Assembly: GCA_029001845.1 (NCBI GenBank)
Contig: JAREWP010000090.1
Coordinates: 1-64,000, forward strand
Direction: 5' to 3'
DNA length: 64,000 bases
From: Candidatus Magnetocorallium paracelense
GTDB taxonomy: Bacteria; Nitrospirota; Thermodesulfovibrionia; Thermodesulfovibrionales; Magnetobacteriaceae
The translations under genes were made by a program, and so were the position numbers. A model generated the notes under the pieces. That model was not told the DNA's origin and did no database searches. It saw nothing but the letters and a program-made list of their open reading frames with translations. How positions within the stretch are numbered: position 1 is the stretch's first letter; every line of letters begins with the position of its first letter. Of this stretch, positions 1 to 9,112 are shown piece by piece.

Positions 1-364
1 AGTAACGACAGACACAATGACAGGGCGAGGAGGAATATCGCTGTTTGTAAAATATTTAAGCGGGATAAAGATATATGAGATATTGGTTGAGCATTTTATG
101 GGAATAAGGAAGAGCCGCAAAGGAGTATCGATATGGAACATATTCAAGCAGATAATGTGTAATTTTTATGACGGAACAAGCCGTCATTTAACCTGTTTTG
201 ATGAAATAAAAAGAGATGAAGGATACCGAGCCGCCATAGAGAACAGAGAAGAAGATATGCTGAGTTCACATCAGGTGAAGAGATTTTTCAAGTCATTTTC
301 GTGGTTGTCGTTACTTCTACTCTGCTTATTTTTTTCTTGCTTTTTGTCTCTTTTTGTTTCATAA
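1..364 (+). pseudogene. Transposase remnant, IS1380-like (N-terminal part only)
   Basis: The reading frame is already open at base 2 and probably begins left of the window; the first ATG inside is at 17. The residues after it (TGRGGISLFVKYL, then RKSRKGVSIWNI, then MLSSHQVKRFFKSFSW) resemble the N-terminal domain of IS1380-type DDE transposases. After about residue 95 the similarity stops and a short run of hydrophobic Leu/Phe/Ser codons leads to a stop, so the catalytic DDE part is missing. The likely cause is an internal deletion around base 310, because no continuation in another frame is visible within the next 100 bases. The family call is from memory of the motif order; the truncation is seen directly. 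Confidence 0.5.
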
Positions 365-481
365 TTACCTCACTTATCGGGTGATAGTTTCTGTTCTTTC
401 GCAGCTTTATTATAACATGATTCTATCGCCCTTTAAGTGCTTCTTACTCTCTACTTTGCACTGAAAACCGCTCAACTTAGG
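365..481. mobile_element. Probable distal end of the same IS remnant
   Basis: This non-coding stretch separates the transposase fragment from a HAD gene that is cut off at its 3' side just beyond base 481. Read on the minus strand it starts CCTAAGTTGAGCG, a plausible IS1380-type terminus (those ends usually start with CC). The matching left terminus lies outside the window, so the boundary is inferred from where the HAD frame breaks. Confidence 0.3.
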
Positions 482-589
482 TTAAAGATGATGATCATCT
501 GGAAACAATTTAAAATAGGAGTTATACTTCAGCTCATTTGAATCAACCAATGTCCCGTCAAAATCAAAAACAATTACCTTAATAGACAT
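482..589 (-). pseudogene. HAD-superfamily hydrolase, 5' fragment
   Basis: On the minus strand an ATG at 589 opens a 35-codon frame that starts MSIKVIVFDFDGTLVDSNEL and stops at 482. The DFDGTLVDS segment is HAD motif I, with the nucleophile and acid Asp residues of phosphatases of the phosphoglycolate/beta-phosphoglucomutase type. The remaining 180 or so residues (cap domain, motifs II-IV) are absent. The break coincides with the inferred end of the IS remnant, so the gene was probably split by that insertion. It cannot make a working enzyme. Confidence 0.7.
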
Positions 590-755
590 TCGGTGGTATC
601 CTTTTATTAAGGAAGTATATGGTACGGCAAAAATAGTTCTCCCACAGTTGATGATCCAACCCTCTCACTCCATGAGCTATGAGCTATTTTATTATTATCT
701 GTATATTGTAACGCAAAAAATAAAAAAAAAGTGTTACTATTTCCAAAGCCCAAAT

Positions 756-2327
756 ATGATGAAAAATACAAAGATAATTGAAGTAGCGATTTTTTCTATA
801 TTGATTTGCGTGATAGTGGTTTCTCTCATTGTACGTTTTGTGCAGGCTTTTAAATTTGGATTTTATGACGGCGATGCGTTGAGGTATTGGAACGTTAGCC
901 GTCTATGGGCGGAGGGGAAATTTATCCTGGATTATCCGTTGCCGGACGCGAACCCTCATTATTACCCGACTGTTTACGCCGTATACGCTTTGCTTCACAA
1001 GCTATTCGGTGCGGGCTACTATATAGTAGGGGTGTTCAACTCATCGTTGGAAGTTTTGAACGTCATTTTGGTTTTTGCAATTGGAAGAATTACATGTAAA
1101 AATAATTGGGTGGCCATTTTGGCCACAGTTACCTACGCACTCCTTCCCCGTGCTTTCTTTTATTCAGTACGGGGAAATATGCAGATTATGCTGATCAATT
1201 TTGTACTCCTCTCTGTTTTATTTATATCTCTTTACCTGAAGTCGGGCCTCAAAAAGCATACCTATCTTTTCCTTTCCATGTTCTTTGTGAGTCTGGCTGC
1301 AAACGCACATCCAACCATGGCAACCGTATTGGTGTCAAACTGCCTTCTTGTCTTGATTTTGCATTGGGCTCTCTGTTCGAACCTAAAACAATTTTTTACT
1401 GAGAAAAGTATTATCTTCCTGTCTTCAGGCGGTATTTTTTTGTCCCTTTATGCGGCAGGGTTAATAAAATTCCGTAGATGGTTAATAATATCACATAAAA
1501 TACATTACAATCGGATCCATAGGTTGGTTGACAACTATCAGATTATTGACTACGGTCATGGATACGAAAATAAAGGCGATTTTCTCTACCTTTTTCAATG
1601 CGCCTCTCATTTTTTGCACCAAAATGTCGGTTATATTTTTGAAACAACATTTTATCTCTCTTTGTTGATCGGCGGCTATCTTTTTTGGAAAAATAGAGGA
1701 TCGATTAAAAACATCGTGATGCTGTATGTACCGGGAGTCACTGTTGTTACCTTTGTTTTAATGTATGCGACTCTAATTCCCCGTGAATCGATAGCAAGAC
1801 TTTTTTTACCTTTTACGGCGTTGGCCATGCTGCATATTTTCATCGTTCTCATTCAATTCTCCAAGCTCTGTTTCCCAAAGTATGGCACAGCGGTCCTCTT
1901 TTTATTTTCGATTCTTTTCATCACTGAATCTTCTTGGAACGGCAGGGGGATCTCTCAAATTTCCGAATCAAAAAAAATATACGATCAACTACAGGGGAAA
2001 ATTGATTTTTCGGCGGATGTTTTGTATGTCGGCTCCAGTGACAAACGCAATATGTCTCATATGCGCCCCTATTTTACGGGAAAATATACGCGCCTTGATA
2101 TGATTGAAGGAAGAATCGATTCCGTTGCCTCTGTTATAGGGAAATTAAAACCAACCTATCTGCAAATTACGTTTCCCGAGGCGCCTGAAGAGATGAAGCA
2201 ATATCCCGCCTGGGGCAAAATTTGGAAAGAAGCGCTCGATATCGTCGAGAAAAATCAGGAAAATTGTGAAGAAACGACAAAATTCCACGGGACATTTTGT
2301 CTGATTTCTCCAAGTGAAAAACAGTAA
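756..2327 (+). CDS. GT-C family membrane glycosyltransferase (ArnT/PMT-like)
   Basis: A polytopic membrane protein of about 523 residues. A first TM segment follows the start, then a loop with YDGDALRYWNVSRLW, where the Asp residues sit in the place of the acidic catalytic motif in the first periplasmic loop of ArnT/PMT-type enzymes. Many hydrophobic segments follow, then a soluble C-terminal tail of roughly 120 residues. Such enzymes use polyprenyl-phosphate sugars to glycosylate lipid-linked glycans outside the inner membrane. The start is uncertain: the frame is open back to 648, and that extension includes the repeat-like MSYELF (ATG at 672) plus low-complexity sequence, so the ATG-ATG at 756 just before the first TM is preferred. 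No strong Shine-Dalgarno sequence is visible. It is followed closely by the next plus-strand gene. Confidence 0.7.
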   Translation: MMKNTKIIEVAIFSILICVIVVSLIVRFVQAFKFGFYDGDALRYWNVSRLWAEGKFILDYPLPDANPHYYPTVYAVYALLHKLFGAGYYIVGVFNSSLEVLNVILVFAIGRITCKNNWVAILATVTYALLPRAFFYSVRGNMQIMLINFVLLSVLFISLYLKSGLKKHTYLFLSMFFVSLAANAHPTMATVLVSNCLLVLILHWALCSNLKQFFTEKSIIFLSSGGIFLSLYAAGLIKFRRWLIISHKIHYNRIHRLVDNYQIIDYGHGYENKGDFLYLFQCASHFLHQNVGYIFETTFYLSLLIGGYLFWKNRGSIKNIVMLYVPGVTVVTFVLMYATLIPRESIARLFLPFTALAMLHIFIVLIQFSKLCFPKYGTAVLFLFSILFITESSWNGRGISQISESKKIYDQLQGKIDFSADVLYVGSSDKRNMSHMRPYFTGKYTRLDMIEGRIDSVASVIGKLKPTYLQITFPEAPEEMKQYPAWGKIWKEALDIVEKNQENCEETTKFHGTFCLISPSEKQ

Positions 2328-2359
2328 CCCCCGTTGTTGACGTGTATAAGAATGGTATA

Positions 2360-4162
2360 ATGACAATATTAAAAAATCGATTGCAGAAGGTTAGAAATTT
2401 CGCGAAACCTATATTGAATAAACAAAAACGGCTATTTGTATTTAATTACCATCACATTGGAAAAATTGGAGCCGGGAATTCTGTTCAAACTTTACCCGCT
2501 ATTCATATCAATGCACTTAAGAAACAAATTCGGTTTCTTTCCTTTTTGGGAAGGTTTGTTTCATTAGATCAGGTTCATGATTATAAAAACCTGTCCGGAA
2601 TAAATTTTTGTTTAATTTTTGATGGCTTTTCTCACACAATTTATTCAATCAAACCATTTTTATCCAAATACCGTATTCCATATACCGTTGCTCTATCTCC
2701 CGGTTTAATGAATCCCAAAACCCTTTCATCAGATAAAAAACAACAGGATTTTCAATCTGAATATCTGAGCTGGAAAGATATTAAAAAAGATTTTTTAAAT
2801 GATCCCTTAGTCACCATAGCCTGTTACGGTCATCATGTAGATGTAACTTCCCTTTCTCGCCAAGAATTAAGCCGGAGTATTAAACAATCTTACGATGACT
2901 TTCAAAATCATTTAAATTTTATCCCTCCATATTATGCGGTATCCTGTGGGCGTATATCCCAAAATTTAGCTTATGATCTGAGCGAATATTTAAGGAGTTA
3001 TGGTTGTAAAGGAGTGATATGGGAAAATGAGGAGAGTATTGGTAATTTAATCACAGGGGCCTTTTATAAACAAATGATGCATCTTTCCGGAAAACAGATG
3101 CTTTCTAATCGTGTTATACAAAGTTTAATCAGGGGATTTTATAAAAGTTATTCCGGAATCGTGGATATTCTTCCTGTCAGTGATTTATCTGAAAATCAAA
3201 AATGTGATGTTCAGGAAGGCAGTGATCCCCTTCCCGGGCTTATGGCATTTGAAAACATTGTGACCTATGGGAAGGATTATAATTCAGATGAAAACTTATA
3301 TCACTATATTTATACCGGTAACCCATTTAAGTATAATCGTCATGATTATTATGCTGTATTTTGCAATGAACGCATAAACTCAATGGGCTATAATTTTCAT
3401 ATCCAGTTTGTTTTAAGAGAAAATCCGGTGAACGCGATTATCTGGAGAGGCTGGCGAAGATTGCCAAATGCGAATAAACTTGGGAGTGCGCAAACCTTAC
3501 TCAGAGCAATGAAACAAGAACCCATAATTGGGGCTTATCATTCATCACCTGATGCAAGGCAGTCTTTCAATAAAATGTGGAAAAAAATTGAAGTTTCTTC
3601 CTATCATTTTAATGTATCTGCTTTAAAAGATAATCTGCTTACATCCGATGTTTCTTACACTTTAGAAATATATGACAATTATCCATCGGAATTGGATTCT
3701 CTGTTAGAAGTGATCAACAGCAGATATTTCTTTTCAATTTATCGATCCCCGCAATTCTACTCCTGGAAATATGATCAGTATCCTTTAGCTAAAGCTGCAT
3801 ATCTGGCAGCATTTCAGAAAGGCTCTCCCATAGCCTATTTCACAATTCTTTATAAAATGAATATTGTCTATATTTCCGATTTTTATTGTGATGCCATAGA
3901 AGGCTTTTTGTTTTTATTGTTTCAATTAAAAGAATTTTGCTTGAAACAAAAGCTTGAGAGTATCTATCTTGAGACAAATCGTGATGATATTTGTCAATGG
4001 ATGAAAAAAAAGCTTAACATTATAGGAATTACTTTTACAAATAATTACTATTTTAATCCTCGAAAGCTTCGGGATAAGAATTTAATCAAAAGGATCAATG
4101 AAAATTGGAAAAACGAAAGCTTTCACGAAACCCAAGCTTGCGGTGATGTGCTCATCCGATAA
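2360..4162 (+). CDS. Degenerate polysaccharide-deacetylase domain fused to GNAT/FemAB-like acyltransferase domain
   Basis: About 600 residues in two parts. The first 270 follow the order of a NodB-type polysaccharide deacetylase: FNYHHIG near the start, LIFDGFSHT where active enzymes have F-D-D-G, and CYGHHVDVTSLSRQEL where active enzymes have S-H-T-x-x-H. The second metal-binding Asp and one His appear lost, so this half may bind glycan rather than hydrolyse it. The C-terminal 300 residues (YHYIYTGNPFKYNRHDYYAV, later FYSWKYDQYPLAKAAYLAAF) resemble acyltransferases of the GNAT/FemAB fold that modify sugars. The ATG at 2360 is preferred over a GTG 18 nt upstream. The gene ends one base before the convergent stop at 4163. 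Domain calls are by motif; the fusion is seen directly. Confidence 0.6.
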   Translation: MTILKNRLQKVRNFAKPILNKQKRLFVFNYHHIGKIGAGNSVQTLPAIHINALKKQIRFLSFLGRFVSLDQVHDYKNLSGINFCLIFDGFSHTIYSIKPFLSKYRIPYTVALSPGLMNPKTLSSDKKQQDFQSEYLSWKDIKKDFLNDPLVTIACYGHHVDVTSLSRQELSRSIKQSYDDFQNHLNFIPPYYAVSCGRISQNLAYDLSEYLRSYGCKGVIWENEESIGNLITGAFYKQMMHLSGKQMLSNRVIQSLIRGFYKSYSGIVDILPVSDLSENQKCDVQEGSDPLPGLMAFENIVTYGKDYNSDENLYHYIYTGNPFKYNRHDYYAVFCNERINSMGYNFHIQFVLRENPVNAIIWRGWRRLPNANKLGSAQTLLRAMKQEPIIGAYHSSPDARQSFNKMWKKIEVSSYHFNVSALKDNLLTSDVSYTLEIYDNYPSELDSLLEVINSRYFFSIYRSPQFYSWKYDQYPLAKAAYLAAFQKGSPIAYFTILYKMNIVYISDFYCDAIEGFLFLLFQLKEFCLKQKLESIYLETNRDDICQWMKKKLNIIGITFTNNYYFNPRKLRDKNLIKRINENWKNESFHETQACGDVLIR

Positions 4163-5881
4163 TTACAGAAAAGGCGGAACTCCGCCGGAGACGATAAATT
4201 TTTGCCCGGTAGTATAGGATGCCAGGGAGGATGCCATTGTTACAATCGCTTTGGCTACATCACCGGGGCTTGCGTTTCTTTGCATGGGATTACTATTCTT
4301 AATATCCTGTAAAAACATTTTAGGAACATATTGGGTTAGATCGGTTTCTACAAAACCGGGTTCCACGATATTAACGGTAATATTGTAAGGCGCATATTCA
4401 ACAGCCAGACTTCTCGTTAAACCCACCAGAGCACTTTTGGCGGTAACATATTTTGTGTTTCCGGGCAGAGGATTATCCACGGCAATGGTTGAGATATTGA
4501 TGATTTTTCCGAATTTATGCTTTATCATCAGGGGCAAAACTTCCTGACAGCAGTGAACAGCTCCTTTAATCGTAACGTCAACATCTTTTTGAAAGTCATC
4601 CCACGTTAGTTCCAGAAATGGTCCGGGACGTGCGTCATGGTGAGCGTTGTTGATTAAAATATGAATCATTCCATATTTCCCGTAGGCAGAGGATACCATT
4701 TCTTTAACCTGCCAATGATCAGAGACATCGGCCTGAATGGCGCAGGCTTCGCCACCACCGGAAATGATTTCATCTACAACTTTTTGAGCACTTTCTTTAT
4801 TTTTATTGTAATTTACAATTACTTTTGAACCGTGTAGGGAAAATAACTTTGCCGTTGTTTCACCGATACCGCGGCTTGCTCCGGTAATTAGAACGACTTT
4901 ATCTTTTAATTTCAAATCCATCTCATTTTCTCTAAGAAATTCAATGGAGGGCATTTGATATGACAGATCATTGACTTTAACCTGAATTTTTCCTGAAGCA
5001 TTTGAAGTCATTCTATTTTCCGTTTCGCAAATGGAAATATTTTCTACAAGAATTGAAGTTAATGGAGATTTGAATTTTACGGTCCCTGAAAATGTATACC
5101 TGGTGTTCCATTGTATATTTTTGTTGAAGGTTACATCGAAATTTAAAAAGGAAGCATATTTCCCGGGCATCACCAGGCCTGCAAAGGTAGAAAATAAAGA
5201 GGTAGATAATAAATTTGATGTATCACATCGAGTTTGCCAATGGGAAGCATCACTTAAATGAGGTGCGCCAATCCTTTTTTGAATGATTTTATATAAGGCT
5301 AAGGCATGTTGCGGGGATACCAGAAACCGGAAATTTTCTTGATCACCTTTGGAAATTTGCTCAAGCAGTTTTTCTTTTTCTTCCAAATGATCAAGGATCA
5401 GACATTTTCCGGCATTATTTGTGTCAGGCAGCAGGTGGAATTCATTATTTATCAGACTCTCTTTGTATGTCAGAGTAAACCTGCCTGTGGTGACAATCGT
5501 CTGTGTCTGGTCTTTCCGAATAGTAAACTCGAAAGTAATGGTATTTTGTTCCGGAAGGATTTCCAATACTTCACTTTGAAGTAAAAGTTGGTCATTCACA
5601 TAAACCGGTTTTAGAAAACGTGCGGAAATTTTATTAAAAAAACAGGTGGCGTTGTCCGGGGAACAAACCGGTAAGGCTGATATGAATAACAGAGGAAGCA
5701 TCCCATGGACTACATTTGTTCGATACATGGAACGTGTGGCGAATAGTTCATCCCTGTGTAATGAACTGAAATCTCCGGTCAAATCAACGAATTGATCAAC
5801 CATGTCCTGAGATAGTTGAAACTCCATACGATGTTTCTCTTTGATGGCAATGTCTTGGGGAAATTGGCAGTTCGTTTTCAT
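4163..5881 (-). CDS. Trifunctional hotdog (MaoC-like)-hotdog-SDR fusion, FabG-like C-terminus
   Basis: A 572-residue fusion. Residues 20-120 hold a MaoC/hydratase-type hotdog fold, with D34..H42xD44 and VVHGM at 57-61. The middle (about 180-310) looks like a second hotdog domain (LVMPGKYASFLN). Residues 328-572 are a complete short-chain reductase of the 3-oxoacyl-ACP reductase type: TGASRGIG at 333-340, NNA near 411, a Ser in NISTI, and Tyr478-x3-Lys482. The predicted role is to reduce and dehydrate (or hydrate) an acyl group carried on ACP. It is the last gene of an operon with ACP (7558-7866) and FkbH (5886-7565); the spacing to FkbH is 4 nt. That context suggests building a short hydroxy- or enoyl-acyl group for glycan decoration. 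The exact substrate is unknown. Confidence 0.75.
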   Translation of the reverse strand: MKTNCQFPQDIAIKEKHRMEFQLSQDMVDQFVDLTGDFSSLHRDELFATRSMYRTNVVHGMLPLLFISALPVCSPDNATCFFNKISARFLKPVYVNDQLLLQSEVLEILPEQNTITFEFTIRKDQTQTIVTTGRFTLTYKESLINNEFHLLPDTNNAGKCLILDHLEEKEKLLEQISKGDQENFRFLVSPQHALALYKIIQKRIGAPHLSDASHWQTRCDTSNLLSTSLFSTFAGLVMPGKYASFLNFDVTFNKNIQWNTRYTFSGTVKFKSPLTSILVENISICETENRMTSNASGKIQVKVNDLSYQMPSIEFLRENEMDLKLKDKVVLITGASRGIGETTAKLFSLHGSKVIVNYNKNKESAQKVVDEIISGGGEACAIQADVSDHWQVKEMVSSAYGKYGMIHILINNAHHDARPGPFLELTWDDFQKDVDVTIKGAVHCCQEVLPLMIKHKFGKIINISTIAVDNPLPGNTKYVTAKSALVGLTRSLAVEYAPYNITVNIVEPGFVETDLTQYVPKMFLQDIKNSNPMQRNASPGDVAKAIVTMASSLASYTTGQKFIVSGGVPPFL

Positions 5882-5885
5882 AATA

Positions 5886-7565
5886 CTATTTGGAAATCAG
5901 GATATGTTTGGGAAAAGGGTAGTTATCCCTGGTATTCCAGATAAAAAGATTGGTTTTGGAATCATAATGAAAACCGGATCGCTGAAAAAAATCTAAACAA
6001 GGCTTGTTTTTGGGAGTAGGCAGATATTTTGCGCAGATCTTTTCTATTCCCTTTATTTTTGAATATTCAATCAATATGTGCAGCATTGTTTCTTCTATTT
6101 GCCTTCCCATTACCCGGCAGCTTAAAATAAAATCCGCAATTCTTCCCTTTTTCCCTTCTACTTCAAGACTGATGATACCGGTTAATCCGGAATCTCCAAA
6201 TTTATCTGAAACCCGAAGAGTCCATAAATGGTGATTGTTCTCTTCTACCCAGGTTAATAATTCAGGCTCTGTCATTCGTCTTGTGGAGAGATTCATTTGA
6301 TTGGTTTTATTAAATAACTGATGGGTTCTCTGTAAGTTCGTATCATTGAAGTTTTCAACTTTTAACACCATTTCTAAACTTTTTAACCAATCGTCCGGGG
6401 AAACAAGCATCTTCTGAGACTCCCTGCGTTTACGTTCTGCGGAATAGATATTTTTTCTATTTAGATCTTCAGTACTGGTGGAGGGAGTGTCAAAACAGCG
6501 AAGACGATGCAGCGTACTTTTATACAACATTTTATTTTTGGGCCATTCAGGCACCAATACTTCAGGCAGCGCACTTTGAACTCTATATCGTTCCACAGGG
6601 TTATCATCTATAAAGACAGTAGATTGTAATCCAAGATTTAACTCCTTGCATAATTCTAAAATATTTTGGGCTTTATCCTGCCGGTTGATTCTCCAGCCAG
6701 CAAAATCTTCCCGTTTCAAAACCATTTCAGGATGGTTTTCCATTGCTTCCAGGGCAATTCTCTCTTCATTTTTACTTACAATACCTAAAACAATCCCACG
6801 ATTGAGATATGATTTAACTGCCTGTTGAAAATCGGCAAAGGCCTCACCAACAGGATCATGACCTCCCAATTTCAGATTTTTCCATCCGACTTCACCGACA
6901 ACCCCTCCCCATAGGGTATCATCCAGGTCAAGAATAATCAGCTTACGAGCGTTCCCCATTGTTCCCCGGAGTGCTGATTTTATATCCTGAACAGCTTCTT
7001 TAAAAACTTCGTTTCCAAAGGGAATTTTACTCATATACCACAGCTTTGAAGAAAAAGCTTTTTCTCCCGCCTGAATTACCCATTTTTGAGTATCTAATAA
7101 GTATATATTTGAAATTTTGCTTAAATTTTCAGAGAGTCTCAAATTCATATGCATCAGGGTGTATGCAAGCCCCCCCTTACGCATATCCAACATGCCATAA
7201 CCTCTATGACAGGCAGGACAAACCCAGGCAGGAACAAAAATGTGTTTCACCCTGTTACTTAAGCTCACTATTTGTGAGGAATAATGATCAACTTCTTTTA
7301 GTGTATCTTCAATTGAGGTGGGTTTATAATGTGTAAGGTGATGAAAAGATTCACTTGCTTTTTCCGGTTGCCCCCAAACAACGGCAATCTCCGGTTTTTT
7401 CTGTCGGCAAGGTAGATATTTGTTTGCGAAGACCTGATGAATTTGATCATATGGAGCAATGATACTCTTAATACCAGGTAACTCTCGGTCGTTTTCCAGG
7501 TATCCTGCAAAAGTTTGAATTGTGAAATCGGATATCAATAAACAACGATATTCCGGCCTATCCAT
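5886..7565 (-). CDS. fkbH: FkbH-like HAD-IIIC glyceryl-ACP synthase
   Basis: The protein has an N-terminal region, a HAD-IIIC domain with LDLDDTLWGG (about residues 218-227 counted from a TTG at 7583), the segment DKAQNILELCKELN followed by VFIDDNP, and a C-terminal GNAT-like domain (about 410-560). FkbH-family proteins take a three-carbon unit from 1,3-bisphosphoglycerate, dephosphorylate it and load glycerate on an acyl carrier protein. The start chosen is the ATG at 7565, preceded by AGAAGGA at good spacing; the frame continues to a TTG at 7583. It overlaps the end of the ACP gene by 8 nt, indicating translational coupling and supporting the glyceryl-ACP role. The following hotdog/SDR fusion may process the loaded unit. 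Confidence 0.85.
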   Translation of the reverse strand: MDRPEYRCLLISDFTIQTFAGYLENDRELPGIKSIIAPYDQIHQVFANKYLPCRQKKPEIAVVWGQPEKASESFHHLTHYKPTSIEDTLKEVDHYSSQIVSLSNRVKHIFVPAWVCPACHRGYGMLDMRKGGLAYTLMHMNLRLSENLSKISNIYLLDTQKWVIQAGEKAFSSKLWYMSKIPFGNEVFKEAVQDIKSALRGTMGNARKLIILDLDDTLWGGVVGEVGWKNLKLGGHDPVGEAFADFQQAVKSYLNRGIVLGIVSKNEERIALEAMENHPEMVLKREDFAGWRINRQDKAQNILELCKELNLGLQSTVFIDDNPVERYRVQSALPEVLVPEWPKNKMLYKSTLHRLRCFDTPSTSTEDLNRKNIYSAERKRRESQKMLVSPDDWLKSLEMVLKVENFNDTNLQRTHQLFNKTNQMNLSTRRMTEPELLTWVEENNHHLWTLRVSDKFGDSGLTGIISLEVEGKKGRIADFILSCRVMGRQIEETMLHILIEYSKIKGIEKICAKYLPTPKNKPCLDFFQRSGFHYDSKTNLFIWNTRDNYPFPKHILISK

Positions 7566-7866
7566 TTGAGGATTCCTTCTCAACTATAGAACATATATAC
7601 CTAGCCAGTGTTTCAAAAGAATAAAAAGGTCCGGTTTTTTGAAAGATTATTTCATCTTCAGATATCGTCAGCATAAATCCGAACTCTTCATCTATTTCCA
7701 TTTCAATAGCAACAACCAGGCTGACCAATCCCAATGAATCCAGGTTTCCTGATTCACCCAGAAAAATGGTATCAGAGGATGTACCCAATTGCTTTTCTTG
7801 CGGGAGTTGCTGATTCACTTCTTTAATAACTCTTCGAAGGAGTGATCTTACTTTTTCTTGTAACAT
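7558..7866 (-). CDS. Acyl carrier protein
   Basis: 102 residues, within the usual ACP range. The segment GNLDSLGLVSLV (residues 40-51) contains the canonical D-S-L site; Ser44 would carry 4'-phosphopantetheine. It is followed by the acidic helix EMEIDEEFG and a helix ending in ARYICSIVE. It is the first gene of the ACP-FkbH-hotdog/SDR operon and overlaps the FkbH start. The pairing with FkbH makes it the likely acceptor of the glyceryl unit. It is a different sequence from the second ACP at 52332-52577. Confidence 0.85.
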   Translation of the reverse strand: MLQEKVRSLLRRVIKEVNQQLPQEKQLGTSSDTIFLGESGNLDSLGLVSLVVAIEMEIDEEFGFMLTISEDEIIFQKTGPFYSFETLARYICSIVEKESSNG

Positions 7867-8018
7867 TGGATTGTATACTTAAAATTTTTAGTTGAATTGT
7901 ACTTTCTAATAGTGTAAGAGAATTTGTTTTGGTTGTAATCAAAATATTGAAGCCGAATTAAAGTTCTGAAAGTTTACCTGATTTTCTATATTTCGACAAG
8001 AAAAAAGCTATCGTGATA

Positions 8019-9011
8019 TTAATTGCCTGATTTTCTCATTGCTAATAAAATCATTAATTTTAAATCATTGATGTTATGATTGGTGACGGTGATTCGTTTT
8101 AAATCCGTTTGGGTGTAGTTTCGGTTTGAACCACCATACGCGCTATAAGCATTTATATATTTTTGTTCCTCAACGATCTTTTGACTTATGGAATCAAAGT
8201 GAGTGACTCCACCATGAGGATAAGCAAAGTGATGGAGCTTTTTTTCAAATAGACTTTCCAGTTCCTTATGTGCTTCTACTATTTCCTTACGTTGTTCATC
8301 TTTTGACATTTTGGAAAGTATGTTATGACTTACTGTGTGGGAACCAATTTCAACGAAAGGCTCTTTGCCCAGGAGAGAAGCTGTTTTATCGTCTGCAAAA
8401 GGTGAAACGATATTGTTTTTCCGGGTTGTTTCAATATAGATCTCATGTACACAATTTTCCATAGGAGTTGAAATGTGCTGCTTGGCCCAAGAGAGAATTT
8501 CACTGTTATTCATGATATTGAAGTCAATCGTGGTATCGACTTCTGTTTTTGCGATTTGATTCCATTGTGATAAAAGCATTTTTCGCATAGATCCGTTGAG
8601 GCAGTAAGCGAGTTGGTTTCTGGTCGGGACAACTCCTTTTAAAGCACTCGTAATCAGAAAAACTGTAGATGGAATTTTTTGCTCCCGCAAATAAGGAATC
8701 GCATTATCAAAATAGGTAGAAAATCCATCATCAAAATGAACGGCTGCACAGTGTTTTTTTAACCTGCCATTCTTTAATTTTTCAACTAATTCGGTGGAAG
8801 TACAAATTTCAAATTGTGATTTGATAAATTGGATTTGTTTTTTAAAATACTGAAAGTTTGTAATATACCGATGGCCCTTAGTCCATAGCTGTTCTTGCGC
8901 TTCAACGGTGTGGTAGAGAAAAATGACGGCAGATGGAGACACAGCGGAAAAAGGTATGAATCTGCTTGCCTGAGAAGCAAATTCCGATTTAATTTTTTGT
9001 AATATAATCAT
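8019..9011 (-). CDS. Polysaccharide deacetylase (NodB homology domain)
   Basis: 330 residues. The NodB motifs are intact: FLYHTV near residue 31, HFDDGF at 92-97 (catalytic base Asp94 and metal ligand Asp95), and GSHTVSH (His225, His229 as metal ligands), followed by FAYPHGG near 263. Family members remove N-acetyl groups from polymers or lipid-linked sugars. There is no clear signal peptide, so it may act on a lipid-linked or cytoplasmic precursor. The intact site contrasts with the degenerate deacetylase-like half of the protein at 2360-4162. It stands alone between gaps of about 150 and 100 nt, immediately upstream (in transcription) of the ACP operon. Confidence 0.85.
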   Translation of the reverse strand: MIILQKIKSEFASQASRFIPFSAVSPSAVIFLYHTVEAQEQLWTKGHRYITNFQYFKKQIQFIKSQFEICTSTELVEKLKNGRLKKHCAAVHFDDGFSTYFDNAIPYLREQKIPSTVFLITSALKGVVPTRNQLAYCLNGSMRKMLLSQWNQIAKTEVDTTIDFNIMNNSEILSWAKQHISTPMENCVHEIYIETTRKNNIVSPFADDKTASLLGKEPFVEIGSHTVSHNILSKMSKDEQRKEIVEAHKELESLFEKKLHHFAYPHGGVTHFDSISQKIVEEQKYINAYSAYGGSNRNYTQTDLKRITVTNHNINDLKLMILLAMRKSGN

Positions 9012-9112
9012 GGTATGTTTTTCAAAAAAATAGACAAGAGTCCTTACGAAGTAGTGTTGAGTTGATCAGAGAGGAAAGCCGCGCCTGAAGGGGTGTTCAT
9101 TCCCTGCATTCC

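Noticed and set aside
7867-8018. Promoter upstream of the ACP-FkbH operon
   Set aside because: AT-rich with several possible -10 boxes but no convincing -35/-10 pair at proper spacing.
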